From Azorinus chamasolen (Eukaryota; Mollusca; Bivalvia; Cardiida; Solecurtidae), in NCBI GenBank assembly GCA_963576725.1, contig OY755238.1:27671201-27735200 (forward strand): DNA of 64,000 bases, written 5' to 3'. Each line of letters opens with the position of its first letter. Position 1 is the stretch's first letter. The translations under genes were made by a program, and so were the position numbers. Under the pieces are notes generated by a model. The model did no database searches. It worked only from the letters and a program-made list of their open reading frames with translations, and was not told the DNA's origin. This document shows, in pieces, positions 11,278 to 22,273 of this stretch.

Positions 11278-12765
11278 TAGACCCAGATCAAACAGTGAAG
11301 ACCCAGATCAAACCCAGATCAAACAGTGTAGACCCAGATCAAACAGTGAAGATCCAGATCACACAGTGTAGACCAAGATCAAACCCAGATCAAACAGTGT
11401 AGACCCAGATCAAACAGTGTAGACCCAGACCAACAGTGTAGACCCAGATCAAACAGTGTAGACCCAGATCAAACAGTGTAGACCCAGATCAAACAGTGTA
11501 GACCCATGTCAAACAGACCAGATCAAACAGTATAGACCCAGATCAAACACTGTAGACCCAGATCAAACAGTGTAGACCCAGATCAAACAGTGTAGACCCA
11601 TGTCAAACAGACCAGATCAAACAGTGTAGACCCAGATCAAACAGTGTAGACCCAGATCAAACAGTGTAGACCCAGACCATCAGTGTAGACCCAGATCAAA
11701 CAGTGTAGACCCAGATCAAACAGTATAGACCCAGATCAAACAGTGTAGACCCAGATCAAACAGTATAGACCCAGATCAAACACTGTAGACCCAGATCAAA
11801 CACTGTAGACCCAGATCAGACAGTGTAGACCCAGATCAAACAGACCAGATCAAACAGTGTAGACCCAGATCAAACAGCGTAGACCCAGACCATCAGTGTA
11901 GACCCAGATCAAACACTGTAGACCCAGATCAAACACTGTAGACCCAGATCAAACAGTGTAGATCCAGATCAAACAGGGTAGACCCAGATCAAACAGTGTA
12001 GACCCAGATCAAACAGTGTAGACCCAGATCAAACAGTGTAGACCCATGTCAAACAGACCAGATCAAACAGTGTAGACCCAGAGCAAGCAGTGTAGACCCA
12101 GATCAACAGTGTAGACCCAGATCAAACAGTGTAGACCCAGTTCAAACAGTGTAGACCCAGATCAAACAGTGTAGACCCAGATCAAACAGTGTAGACCCAG
12201 ATCAAACAGTGTAGACCCAGTTCAAACAGACCAGATCAAACAGTGTAGACCCAGATCAAACACTGTAGACCCAGATCAAACAGTGTAGACCCAGACCATC
12301 AGTGTAGACCCAGACCATCAGTGTAGACCCAGATCAAACAGTGTAGACCCAGACCATCAGTGTAGACCCAGACCATCAGTGTAGACCCAGATCAAACACT
12401 GTAGACCCAGATCAAACAGTGTAGACCCATGTCAAACAGACCAGATCAAACAGTATAGACCCAGATCAAACAGTGTAGACCCAGATCAAACAGTATAGAC
12501 CCAGATCAAACAGTGTAAACCCAGATCAAACAGTGTAGACCCAGACCATCAGTGTAGACCCAGATCAAACAGTGTAGACCCAGAGCAAACAGTGTAGACC
12601 CAGAGCAAGCAGTGTAGACCCAGATCAAACACTGTAGACCCAGATCAAACAGTGTAGACCCAGATCAAACAGTGACCCAGATCAAACAGTGTAGACCCAG
12701 ATCAAACAGTGTAGACCCAGACCATCAGTGTAGACCCAGATCAAACAGTGTAGACCCAGATCAAA
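11278..12765. repeat. 1.5-kb minisatellite of about 20-bp units
   Basis: More than 70 units of AGTGTAGACCCAGATCAAAC with recurring variants (CAGACCATC, CACTGTAG, CATGTCAAACAGACC). The unit is the arm of the palindromic core of MITE families A/A2 (AACAGAGTAGACCCAGATCA). The array starts right after ATTTGCAAACAGTGTAGACC, which looks like a MITE core. Confidence 0.95.
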
Positions 12766-12984
12766 GGGATCCTGAGGGAATCATTTGCTAATAGCCTGTA
12801 CTGTTTGTCATAGAAATAATTTTCTTCAGTGGAAACCGTTGAGCCAGTTTTAATTATTCAGCCGATTATGTTTTAAAATCGGAATAGATGGCCGTCCTTG
12901 TAGTAATCACTTGTACCGAATGGTAAAATGTTATTGTGATAAGCTTATAGCTTTTGAGATTATCACGACGTGTATGCTTAGTTT

Positions 12985-13185
12985 ATCTAACTCTAAATTT
13001 CATGAATATTAAGGTACGAAAACATGACATCACGAATAGTGTAGGAGCACGGGGTAACATACCTATAATCATTCCACCATCAAACAGAGCAGGCCTTTAA
13101 TCAGATGACTCCTGTAGCAGCCGTCTGATCTGGATCTACACGGATTGCAAATGCGTAAAAGCGTCTCTATTAAGAATATAACTAA
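12985..13185. repeat. Family-A MITE, decayed
   Basis: TTTCATGAATATTAAGGTAC near the left, the core ATCAGATGACTCCTGTAGCA / GCCGTCTGATCTGGATCTAC, then GCAAATGCGTAAAAGCGTCT. Termini are too worn to place exactly. Confidence 0.55.
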
Positions 13186-13189
13186 CCCG

Positions 13190-13425
13190 TTTGCTTCATG
13201 AATATGCCTTTCTTTGTCTTTGCATACATGATAGACCCAGATCAGGAGGATCCTAAATGAGTCGTCTGATCAAGGTCTGCTGTTTGCTTATGGAATTATA
13301 TAGATTAGATTCCACAATGTGTCTGTCACGGCCAAAATTTCCCGTGTCCATGACTGTGCCTTCATAAAATACAGTCTAGCTTATATTATTTCATGAATAT
13401 TCATAGCGGAAAGAGTTAATAGTCT
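13190..13425. repeat. Family-A MITE, decayed, opposite orientation
   Basis: Starts near CCCGTTTGCTTCATGAATAT, has AGACCCAGATCAGGAGGATC ... GTCGTCTGATCAAGGTCTGC and ends CATGAATATTCATAGCGGAA-AGAGTTAA. Confidence 0.55.
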
Positions 13426-13659
13426 GATTTGACATTTTTGTTTTCTGAGATCCCGTCCTACACAGTAGCAGGGCAAATTCAATTCAAATAATTTGGAATC
13501 TGGTGAGACATTAAGCAACGCAAGGTCTGATCTGGAGCCACACTGTTAGCCTTTAGTCAGTGTAGCCTAAGTAACGTATCTCCTACTCGGTACGTCCTGG
13601 CTGGTATTTGCAAACAGTTTTGATCCAGATAAGATGCCGAGTAACTCGGTGTCACATCA

Positions 13660-13837
13660 GGGCCCATGCTTATAAAGCTTTTAGTCGAGTCTGAGTTTCC
13701 GTCTCAAGCTTTTGATTGGTCAGATTTGAGTTCTCAAGTTTTTGATTGGTCAGATTTGAGCCAAAGGCTCAAATCTGACCAATCAAAAGCTTGAGAACGA
13801 TCTCAGGCTCAACTAAAAGCTTTATAAGCATGGACCC
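13660..13837. repeat. Palindromic element, family F copy 1
   Basis: GGGCCCATGCTTATAAAGCT ... AGCTTTATAAGCATGGACCC, with inner inverted arms CTCAAGCTTTTGATTGGTCA / TGACCAATCAAAAGCTTGAG. It is inserted inside a family-B palindromic core (CGGTGTCACATCA on its left, AGGATTCAAACTG on its right). Confidence 0.88.
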
Positions 13838-13954
13838 AGGATTCAAACTGTATTTACCAGTCAGTCAATAATTTCTAAGAAGCTTGAATCGGAAGAGAAA
13901 AAGCTTTGAAACGGACTAGAGTTGAAGTATTTCGCCTACAATGTCGCTTCTGTG

Positions 13955-14070
13955 ATTACTCATGCAAACAGTTAGGATCCTGGTGAGACGCCGAGTAACT
14001 CATTAGTTATAATTATACAGTACTCATGAGAGTAACTCGACGTCTCATCAGGATCCAAAATGTGTGTTAC
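13955..14070. repeat. Family-B palindromic core
   Basis: GCAAACAGTTAGGATCCTGG-TGAGACGCCGAGTAACTC ... GAGTAACTCGACGTCTCATC-AGGATCC, with an unrelated short insert at the centre. Confidence 0.7.
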
Positions 14071-14309
14071 TGTGGTTATGTGGGGTTTTGTTGGAAAGAA
14101 AAGTGGAGAACGTTTAAACATTACGGACATTGTACACGTAGCAGCCGAAAAGTGTTTGCAGACGACAATATTAGGCAACGAAAGGGTTAAGCAGTAGACG
14201 GGTTTTCAGCCAGTTGTAATCAGGATCTAGGGTGATTATCTATAATCTTACTTAGGATATTATGAAGCATGACATTATATTCATGAGCAAACATGATTAA
14301 TAGTACTGC

Positions 14310-14445
14310 AGAAACTGTCTTAAGCGACCATTAAATTCTAAATCTTTAAGACCGTATGGAGCTTAACGAATGTCGAAAGTAATGCAGAAAGCTCATATTA
14401 GAGCTTTCTTCTTTACGTTTGCCCTGAATTAAACAACCTCCTTCT
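14310..14445. repeat. Family-E hairpin fragment
   Basis: TAATGCAGAAAGCTCATATT / AGAGCTTTCTTCTTTACG hairpin, the core of the family-E element, abutting the next MITE. Confidence 0.55.
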
Positions 14446-14447
14446 TT

Positions 14448-14676
14448 TTAACCCATTCCCGCATATAGACGCCTTTTGACGCTTCTGTAAATGCCACTTT
14501 GTGAAACCATTGTGATAAATAGAGCATTTGCTCCTACGGAGAAAATGCTCTATTTATCACAATGGTTTCAACACTACACAATTCTAAAATTTTCCTTTTT
14601 AGTAGTAAATGCTCCTTTTCGGTAGATGTTTTCAAAGAAGTTGGATCTAAAAATAGCCTATACGGGAATGGGTTAA
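14448..14676. mobile_element. TTAA MITE, family C copy 1
   Basis: TTAA-CCCATTCCCGCATATAG at the left and CTATACGGGAATGGG-TTAA at the right: inverted termini with a TTAA direct repeat. Centre is a near-perfect palindrome AACCATTGTGATAAATAGAG / CTCTATTTATCACAATGGTT around GCATTTGCTCC. Four copies in the window. Confidence 0.88.
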
Positions 14677-14848
14677 GGCCCTCCAAGTTCAGTAAACCCC
14701 TGTCAACCCGACTATTAGTAAAGAATAATTTAGATCTTGATAGACAGGTGGTTGCTTAATGCAGAATGAAAGTCATGCAGAAAGTTCCTTTGTGATCTTT
14801 CTTCATTACTTTCACCCTATATTTATCGACTCCTTCAATTTCTGTTGT

Positions 14849-15097
14849 TTAACCCTTCGCTTGCTATTCACGTCAATATACCTACCTGTAAATAGTGAAG
14901 ACCCAGGTGAGACAGCTCCAGCAGGAGCTGTCTCATCAGTGTCTGCACTATTTACAAGTGATTGTGCAATCAGTGCACTCAACAGCAGTGATTGCACAGA
15001 GAAATACTTGTACGCAGTGAAGATATATGTAATTATACAACAAGGCATGAGTAAAGAAGGAGACATGTATTTTAAAATTCAGCAAGCGAAGGGTTAA
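14849..15097. mobile_element. TTAA MITE, family D copy 1
   Basis: TTAA-CCCTTCGCTTGCT ... AGCAAGCGAAGGG-TTAA: perfect 13-bp inverted termini with TTAA at both ends. Inside is the palindrome GAGACAGCTCCAGCAGGAGC-TGTCTC. A second copy lies at 52268. Confidence 0.92.
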
Positions 15098-15633
15098 GTT
15101 ACTTCATTTTTGTTATAATTTAATATTGTTTGTTTTCATTTTTTATTTTTTTGGTGAGCTGTGGTTGGCTGTATTTTTATTTTGTTTAGCCCCGTGAAAA
15201 AATTAGGCCACGCCTTGCCGGGACTACTTTGTATTTCGACCGCTTTTAGGGCCTATATGACTCAGTTTTAAATGTTGAAAAGAAAAAATGGTTTGTGAAT
15301 ATTGTTTTAATTCATTCTTACAATCAGTAGTGATATATAAAATTATATGTATGTGCATGGTGGTCACACTTTAGTATGAAATCGCTTCGTGGTTTCAAAC
15401 AGTGTGACCAAGTTTTGTTTATACGTCCATGAAAATAAAAATATTCTATATACTAACACAAAACATGATTACAGAATATTAACTAACAGTTTAGATCCCG
15501 AGTTATATTTCGTCTCATTGGAATTCAAACTGTTTTCATACTGGGTAATCAAAGATTCGTACTTGTCAACGAAATAGTTAATTGATATGCCACACAATAT
15601 ATAGCTTCGTATGATTAAAATGTCCCATTCGTG

Positions 15634-15895
15634 TTTATCCCTTTCTCTGTTCTGTAGTTCTGTATTTATTCCATATAAGTTCAATACATACTGAGTAATC
15701 ATGGACACAATAGTTATAATGAAATATGGAAGGTAGAACATTGTAGCCATTTTAGAAAGTAAAGAAATAGACATTTCAAATTTCACTAGCAAACAGAGCA
15801 GCTCCTGATCAGACGGCTCATATAGGAGCCATCTGATCTGGGTCTACTCTGTTTGCAAATGCGTGACAATTCGTTTATATGAGGGAAAGGGTTAA
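15634..15895. mobile_element. TTAA MITE, family A2 copy
   Basis: Left CCCTTTCTCTGTTCTGTAGT, right GAGGGAAAGGG-TTAA. Shares ATAGTTATAATGAAATATGG and ACATTGTAGCCATTTTAGAA with the copy at 8899, then the core CAGACGGCTCATATAGGAGC. Confidence 0.8.
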
Positions 15896-15944
15896 ATGTG
15901 TTATTGAGTATGCAAAACATTTTCCAACTGGCTTACTTCCCCTC

Positions 15945-16140
15945 CTACCCATTTACATCATGAACATTTAGTGAGAAATGTTGACGTCATCAATATTAAT
16001 AGGTTGTCATTATGATCAATAGACTACATGTAACCGTAACCGAAATTGTAGAATCATATGCTATTCACAGGCAAAACGCAGATCCATTAATTCCTTATCT
16101 GGATCAGGCATGAAAAGGGGCTTGTATGAGTGAAAGAGTT
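15945..16140. repeat. Family-A MITE, decayed
   Basis: CATTTACATCATGAACATTT, ATGTTGACGTCATCAATATT, AATTGTAGAATCATATGCTA and GAGTGAAAGAGTTCAA are recognisable family-A pieces; the palindromic core is mostly lost. Confidence 0.45.
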
Positions 16141-16323
16141 CAAATGGCCCACGATAAATCGAAACAAAATGTTTTGAATCCAGACCGAATCTCGCTTTTT
16201 AATATTAATAAAATAAAATAGCAATTGCTTTAGTCTATGCGATCTGATTCCAGTCTAAAAAAATAAAGAAAATGCATTTGTTTTAAATTGTAGTACGATC
16301 TCAAAGTTTGACACAAAACAATA

Positions 16324-16507
16324 CAGTAAACCCCTCTTCACCGGACGTTCAGATCAGTATTTATTTTGGTCTTTAAGACATGTTGCAGCTTAATGCCTTG
16401 TAAGAGTCATGTAAAAACTCCCTACGGAGCTCTCTGAGTGACTTTCAGCTGTCGCCTGTTTTAAAAAAAATCCTTTATTAAAATTCCAATTCATACGGGT
16501 TTTACTG
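16324..16507. mobile_element. TA-target MITE, family E (complete)
   Basis: Flanked by TA. Left CAGTAAACCCCTCTTCACCG, right inverse complement CAGTAAAACCCGTATGAATT. Internal hairpin around AGTCATGTAAAAACTCCCTA / CGGAGCTCTCTGAGTGACTT. The TA target and CAGT ends fit a Tc1/mariner-superfamily MITE. Confidence 0.75.
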
Positions 16508-16990
16508 TATAGATAGATATATATATAGATATATTTATTTGTGTATATATATATATATATATGTCATCAATACAATTACAGTCATATAATTTGACATAAC
16601 AGTTATCGACTTCTTGTTATTTATATAAAAAAGACATGTTATACATACACAGGATAACCCGTAAAGTTTTTCAACTTATTTCCAACGGGATCCTATATAG
16701 ATTTAGCGAAACAGTTACAATAATTTGAAAATGTATAGACAGAGCAGGCTCAAAACAGTAAATTGAAATTAAAATTTACTGATCAGGGTCTGCTGAGTCT
16801 GTCATATTATGCAAAAAAAAACGGGAAATAATCTAAAACGAGAGCTTTCCACATACATATGGAGAACTCTATTTTAGGCCTATTATTCACGGTAATACAA
16901 ATGTTTAGATATAGATTATATTACTTTGAATGGAAATTAGACATACATTTATCACAATTGCCAATCTATCACAGATTAAAAACTTATTTG
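16508..16990. other. AT-rich stretch with a TATATA microsatellite
   Basis: TAGATATA/TATATA run at 16508-16562. The remainder may include the 3' untranslated part of the LINE to the right, whose end cannot be placed. No gene recognised. Confidence 0.4.
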
Positions 16991-17015
16991 ATTATTATAA
17001 CATACATTATATTAA

Positions 17016-17515
17016 TTAAAAGTATACATAATCACTGTTCTCCTCATCCTTCATTTCTTCCATAAGGGCTTTCTTGACCATCTTCTTGAAAGCAAATTTT
17101 GCCTTCATTAATTTTATATTTTCTGGCAAAGAATTCCAGTCCAAAATGCCACTGTAATAAAAAGTTTGAGAAGTAAACCCATTAACACGTGGGACATAAA
17201 AATTAGGCTTGTTCCCATAAGAATGAACGTCGCTTAGTTTCCGAAAGTCATCATGAAGATATGAAGGACATTTATTGTTAAAAATTTTGTGAACGTGGTT
17301 CAGTTTCAGTTGTTTACATCTCTTTTCAATGTTTAAAAAGCCTAATTCCATAAAGTGATCAGACTTCAAAGAAGCTCTGGGACTAAAGTTGTTGATGAAT
17401 CTAACAACTTTATTTTGAGCTACCTGAAGTCTGTTCTTTAATTGTTTTGTAAGCCCAGAGTACCATGATGCAATTGAGTAATCGAAATGGCACTGAATTA
17501 GAGAGTTACAAAGAG
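17016..17515 (-). pseudogene. LINE ORF C-terminal part, frameshifted
   Basis: Continues the reverse transcriptase protein after the frameshift at 17516-17521 with no stop until 17016. Recognisable post-RT motifs: YSIASWYSGLTKQLKNRLQ, VRFINN, LGFLNIEKRCKQLKLNHVHK and WNSLPENIK near the end, the usual C-terminal block of CR1/L2 proteins. One base separates the two frames, so the copy is young or the shift is a sequencing error. Confidence 0.88.
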
Positions 17516-20475
17516 TTTTTTCTCAGAGAATGGTTTAAAAAACACCGTTGTCTGTACAAAAATTTAAGTCTAGCATCTACCTTTTTTGTAATAGAGTTTA
17601 CAATTGAAATCCCAGATAAATCGTTATCAATGGTTGAACCTAGATATTTAACAGAGGTTTGAGACTCAATGGTGTGACCATTAGTTGTAACTGAAAAAGT
17701 ATCAACCTTGCTGAGTCTACGTTTAGACCCAAATAGTATACATTCTGTTTTTCCAAGGTGTAATGATAACTTATTGTCAATGAGCCATTTACTACAGTTT
17801 TCTAATTCATGTGATAAAACATTACTTATTACATTTTTATCTTTATGTGAGAAAAGAATTGCACTGTCATCTGCATACAAAGCAAGTTTACACTTATCAC
17901 TTATGGAACAACTCATATCATTTATATAACATAAAAAGAGTAGTGGACCAAGGATGCTTCCTTGGGGTACTCCACAAGTAACATTTGCATAATCAGACTG
18001 AGAGTTATTGACATGTATAGTTTGAGTTCTGTCTGACAGATATGATCTGAACCACTTCACAGATTCCACTCCCATACATTTAAGTTTCCCACATAAGATT
18101 TCATGGTCGACTGTGCCAAACGCTTTTTGAAGGTCTAACATAATCATACCTGTGAACAGTCCTTTTGCTGTTTGTTTTCTTATGTGGTCCGTTAAATGAA
18201 TGAGACAGGAATCTGTAGAGTAGCTACCTCTGAAACCACTTTGATATTCATATAAAAGTCCATGTTTAACTAAAAATCCTTCTAATTGATTATATACAGC
18301 CCTCTCTAAAACCTTAGATACAGTAGATACAATGCTGACTGGTCTATAATTAGATACATTTGACCGGTCATTCTTCTTAAATAAAGGTTTTACTTTAGCA
18401 GATTTAAGATCTTTTGGCACATCATTTTCTAAAATAGAACTGTTTATTAAGAATGTAATGTGTATTTTTAAAAAAGATGCAGCGTCTTTGAGGAATCTTG
18501 CTGGGATATTATCAAGTCCCGTACTTTTTGAACAGTCCAGGTTTCGTAATTCTCTGTATACAAAATCCTCGCTAACAGTACGTAAGTGAAACTTTTCAGA
18601 ATCTGGATTCCTAGTGCTATAAAATCGTTTTACAATGTCACAGTCAAATCTAAAAATATTTGGTGGAGATGGAAGTTTCTTCACTAGATCTGCTGCAACC
18701 GAGGTAAAGAAGTTATTAAAATGATTCGCTATGCTAAGAGGTTCAAAACAATTTTCATTTTCAATATTCAAGACAACATTTGGTGAAGACTTTGTTTTAT
18801 TGCTGTATCCTAAGTTTTTAAGCTGATCCCATAAACGTTTTGGATTATTTTTGTTTTCTTCTAAACTATTTTCAATATACTCTGCCTTTGCTCTACTCAC
18901 TTCTCTTTGTACCTTATTTCTAACAGAACAATATTGTGCATAAAAATCCTTGTTTTTCGTCTTTTTGAATTGATAAAGTAGTTTGTCCCTTTGTTTGATC
19001 AAGTCAAGGATGTCAGAAGTCAACCAAGGTTCACCACGTTGCTTAACCCTGACCTCCTTGACCGGAGCAACCTTGTTCAAAACTGATGAAAACATTTCGT
19101 TAAAATAATGTAAAGATTCTTGAACAGTATTTGCACTGAACATTTTAGACCAGTCAACTAATGTTAGGGAAGAGATAAATTCATCGACATTGTAATACTT
19201 CGTACACCTCACTGTAACATTGTTATGCTCATGAGACTTTACTCTAAATAACTTTCTTGTACAAAAAACAGGTAAATGATCACTAAAACTTAGTGGAAGA
19301 GTTCCCGATTGAGTTATTTTCTCTTCTTGGCTACAAATTATATGATCTAGTACTGTCTGCGTAGTATCGGTAATTCGGGTAGGAGCATTTATCATTTGTT
19401 TCAAATTAAACATATTCAAAAGCTGTATATAATTCTTGCAAGATTGTTTCTTATCCTTATAATCAAAGTTACAATCTCCTAAAATATACCATTCACAGTC
19501 TAATCTGATATTGGCTAGAACACTTTCAAAAAGTTCTAAAAAGTCGCTTTGCTGTGGTGGACGGTAGACACTTCCAATGAGTATTGGTTTGGTTTTCGGT
19601 AGTAAGATGTCGACCCAAACTGCTTCCAGATTATTACATTTTAAGTCAGATCTCTCAGTAAAAGCTAAATCTTCACGAATGTAAATACATGATCCCCCAC
19701 CTTGTCGATTTCTGTCATTCCGTATGATATTGTAGCCGTGAATATTCACTTCAGAATCCGTTACAGAATTATCTAACCATGTTTCTGTAACGCAAACTGC
19801 AGCGAACTTGTATAATGTAACAAACCGTCTAATTTCATCAAGTTTAGGAATAAGAGATCTGGTGTTAAAATGTATAAAATGGAGACCTTTTCTTTTAAAA
19901 CAGTCAAAATTATAAAAATCTTTATCCACATTACTATCACAGTTCAAAGGAGTATTATCACAGTTAGCATTACAGTTAGCACCACAGTTAAGATCACAGT
20001 TGGTATCACATTTGGTATCGCAGTTGGAGTCAGTTCGAGATGAAGCGCTGTTGTCGTTTTCAGGCCCCGGGTGGGGATGAATGTCACCACAAATTAGAAG
20101 AAGTAGGTAGAAATGATTCTTTTTGTATATTTTAATTGGTATGGACGGTGGGTAGTTTCTTTTGTGTTTGATAAAATAAAATATCACAGTCAGTTGATGT
20201 ATTGGAGTGTCATCGATCAGTGTAAAAAATTCTGTACATTCCGCCAAGTAGATAAAATCAGTACTGGTTGAAAGGCTAAAACAATTCCATTGAAGAATGA
20301 CAGTTTCTCTGTTTACTGTAGATTTTCCAAATGTATTTCCTTCAAATATATGTGTAGAGAGTTCTGAGTTACAGTGAAGATTCAACGGTAGCGTCACAAC
20401 TGCAACTAGTGTGAGTAAGAAAATGTCGGTTTGAACTTTTTGGACGCCCCTCGTCTCTGCTCCAGTAGAATACAT
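17506..20475 (-). CDS. LINE ORF: APE endonuclease and reverse transcriptase (main frame)
   Basis: 989 codons. Residues about 1-190 are a leader with a hydrophobic segment (HFYLLLLICGD), a GDIHPHPGP motif resembling a degenerate 2A peptide, and a Cys/Asn-rich run of NCDx units. Endonuclease: FIHFNTRSLIPKLDEIR (about 205), VTETWLD, GGGSCIYIRED, GSVYRPP, ILGDCNFDY and SDHLPVF, the expected APE-type motif order. Reverse transcriptase: NYRPVSIVSTVSKVLER, GFRGSYSTDSC, MLDLQKAFGTVDH, GVPQGSILGPLLFLCYINDM and the catalytic LALYADDSAIL, then KTECILFGS. The order and wording fit the CR1/L2 group. A run of six A (plus strand T, 17516-17521) shifts the frame and ends translation at RKNSL; the rest follows in another frame. 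Nicks DNA and reverse-transcribes its own RNA at the target. Confidence 0.92.
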   Translation of the reverse strand: MYSTGAETRGVQKVQTDIFLLTLVAVVTLPLNLHCNSELSTHIFEGNTFGKSTVNRETVILQWNCFSLSTSTDFIYLAECTEFFTLIDDTPIHQLTVIFYFIKHKRNYPPSIPIKIYKKNHFYLLLLICGDIHPHPGPENDNSASSRTDSNCDTKCDTNCDLNCGANCNANCDNTPLNCDSNVDKDFYNFDCFKRKGLHFIHFNTRSLIPKLDEIRRFVTLYKFAAVCVTETWLDNSVTDSEVNIHGYNIIRNDRNRQGGGSCIYIREDLAFTERSDLKCNNLEAVWVDILLPKTKPILIGSVYRPPQQSDFLELFESVLANIRLDCEWYILGDCNFDYKDKKQSCKNYIQLLNMFNLKQMINAPTRITDTTQTVLDHIICSQEEKITQSGTLPLSFSDHLPVFCTRKLFRVKSHEHNNVTVRCTKYYNVDEFISSLTLVDWSKMFSANTVQESLHYFNEMFSSVLNKVAPVKEVRVKQRGEPWLTSDILDLIKQRDKLLYQFKKTKNKDFYAQYCSVRNKVQREVSRAKAEYIENSLEENKNNPKRLWDQLKNLGYSNKTKSSPNVVLNIENENCFEPLSIANHFNNFFTSVAADLVKKLPSPPNIFRFDCDIVKRFYSTRNPDSEKFHLRTVSEDFVYRELRNLDCSKSTGLDNIPARFLKDAASFLKIHITFLINSSILENDVPKDLKSAKVKPLFKKNDRSNVSNYRPVSIVSTVSKVLERAVYNQLEGFLVKHGLLYEYQSGFRGSYSTDSCLIHLTDHIRKQTAKGLFTGMIMLDLQKAFGTVDHEILCGKLKCMGVESVKWFRSYLSDRTQTIHVNNSQSDYANVTCGVPQGSILGPLLFLCYINDMSCSISDKCKLALYADDSAILFSHKDKNVISNVLSHELENCSKWLIDNKLSLHLGKTECILFGSKRRLSKVDTFSVTTNGHTIESQTSVKYLGSTIDNDLSGISIVNSITKKVDARLKFLYRQRCFLNHSLRKNSL

Positions 20476-20620
20476 ACTGCCGTGTCATATATGACGGTCA
20501 GTGCTAATAATAGTTCAAGTTCAGTCATGCGTGACGAGTTTCGAGACAGGTGAGGTGCTTTGACAACTGGTCAAACAACTTATAAATAGCTTCACTGTAC
20601 TTTTTGCACGCTATGGTAAG

Positions 20621-22055
20621 CACAAAAAAGTTACTTCTTTCAAAAGAAAGTACATAAACTGCTCATAGTTTCAACATTAGTGAAAGTGTATATAAAAGCT
20701 GGTACCTTTAGTACAATGTTCATGTAAAAATTATCCAATAAAAGTATCCAAATCACTTCCAAAATTCACAAAAATTAGCGAGCAGAAAATAAACATTTGT
20801 ATTACGTGTGATAATAAAGCGTATGAACATATGTTCTGACTTAAGCACACTTTGTTTTATTTTTGAGTTATTGAATCAACATTTAGATACAAAGATATTA
20901 CAAATTACATTTTCTCTCTGTAATAATTATGCTGGAACAGTTGGAACATGCCAAACATATTCTTGAAAATCGAGTGGAACCCACCCGCTGCCTGTAACCC
21001 ACGTGACCAAGTTGTGAAGTTGCACGTGGAGCTTGATGGGTTCAGTTACACTTTACTGTTGGTAAGTTTATATTTCTCTGCAAATGATGATATGTATCTT
21101 TAGCAGGAACAAATTACCACTTTTAATATTCGCCTTCAACGTAACAAAGCAAATATTCAAATTGATTCACACATTCTGTGAAAATATGACAGAATTGTCG
21201 AGTTCCAGGATTATCGGTTTTCGCGGTTTGATATGACACGAAAACCCATGGCGATGCCGTAAGCTATGTCGTTTATTTATGAAAAAGGCATTAAGTCTGC
21301 ACCAAAATCCTTTAAACTTGATCTACTATCACTTTAATTGGAAGTAAGCGATTTAGTACTGTAGAGACACATTAATTAAATATACGCACAGGTAGCGGTA
21401 TCGAAGTATGTGATATGTATACATGTAGCAAGTAAATCGCACTGAACCTGTTGAACTGAAATAAATACTAAATAGAACATTTTTTTATTCTCCCAATGGC
21501 CGCCTGTCTGTCCTTACTGTAACTGGGTATTTTTTATAAAGAAACATACCCGCTCAGAACCGGGATCGAACCCGGGTCTCCAGGTTCGCAGTCTTGCACT
21601 CTACCACGTTGCCATAAAAGCGCGCTTGTACAGCAAGGCCGTACAAGTGATGATAAACCTTTACACTGTGACATGACAATATATTGCTTTCTATTGACCT
21701 GTTTGTAGATCTATACCTACGTTGTACATGAAATGTGTGATATGCTTTAAAATTAAGTTGCAGTTTCTTACTGGAACAGCTTTAAATAGTCCAATCTTCA
21801 CTAAACTATAAGTTGACGTCTCTGGATATAAACAACCAGTTATATTGCTTTGGTCACTTTGGAATTATGGCCAGACATTCTTGTTCAGGTACAATGCCCT
21901 GAATGTCAGTCATACTTTGTGTCAGTTTTGGCAATTGTGTTGCGTCAGTTTGCATGTGCAATTATACTGTCATCCTTAGTGGCAATGACTTCTGAGAAAA
22001 TGTATAAGACTAAGTGCACAAGATGAGAAATAAATCCACTTCATTTTAAGTTATT
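20621..22055. other. No gene recognised; contains a tRNA-like segment
   Basis: Unique-looking sequence between the LINE and the Helitron-like element. The only named item is the tRNA-like stretch at 21545-21622. No splice-linked coding homology found. Confidence 0.4.
21545..21622 (-). repeat. tRNA-like sequence (pseudo-tRNA or SINE head)
   Basis: On the minus strand TGGCAACGTGGTAGAGTGC resembles a pol III A box and GGGTTCGATCCCGG a perfect B box/T arm. The acceptor and anticodon stems do not pair properly, so this is not called a functional tRNA gene. Confidence 0.5.
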
Positions 22056-22273
22056 CCCTGTTATGCCCCAAAGATCCCTGTTATGCCCCAAAGAGAGGCA
22101 TATAGTAATCACACTGTCTGGCCATCAGTCTGTCTGTCTGTGTTAGTCCTACATCGTGTCCGCTCTGTAATTCCCACATACATGGTTGGATTTTAAAATA
22201 ACTTGATACAAATGTTCACCATCTTAAGACAATGTGTTGCAAATTAGAACCAGGTTCCTATCTCAGAGGTCAA

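Larger units (their letters stand above)
16991..20620 (-). mobile_element. CR1/L2-group LINE, nearly full-length
   Basis: Minus-strand non-LTR retrotransposon with APE endonuclease and reverse transcriptase (see coding entries). The 3' untranslated region and tail lie left of 17016 and the 5' part right of 20475; neither end nor a target duplication could be placed, so the outer limits are approximate. It is the only long LINE in the window. Confidence 0.85.

Noticed and set aside
11278..12765. CRISPR-like array
   Set aside because: Units are contiguous with no distinct spacers, the genome is eukaryotic, and the unit derives from a MITE hairpin arm.
21545..21622. tRNA gene on the minus strand
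   Set aside because: B box is perfect, but acceptor and anticodon stems do not pair; kept only as a tRNA-like repeat.
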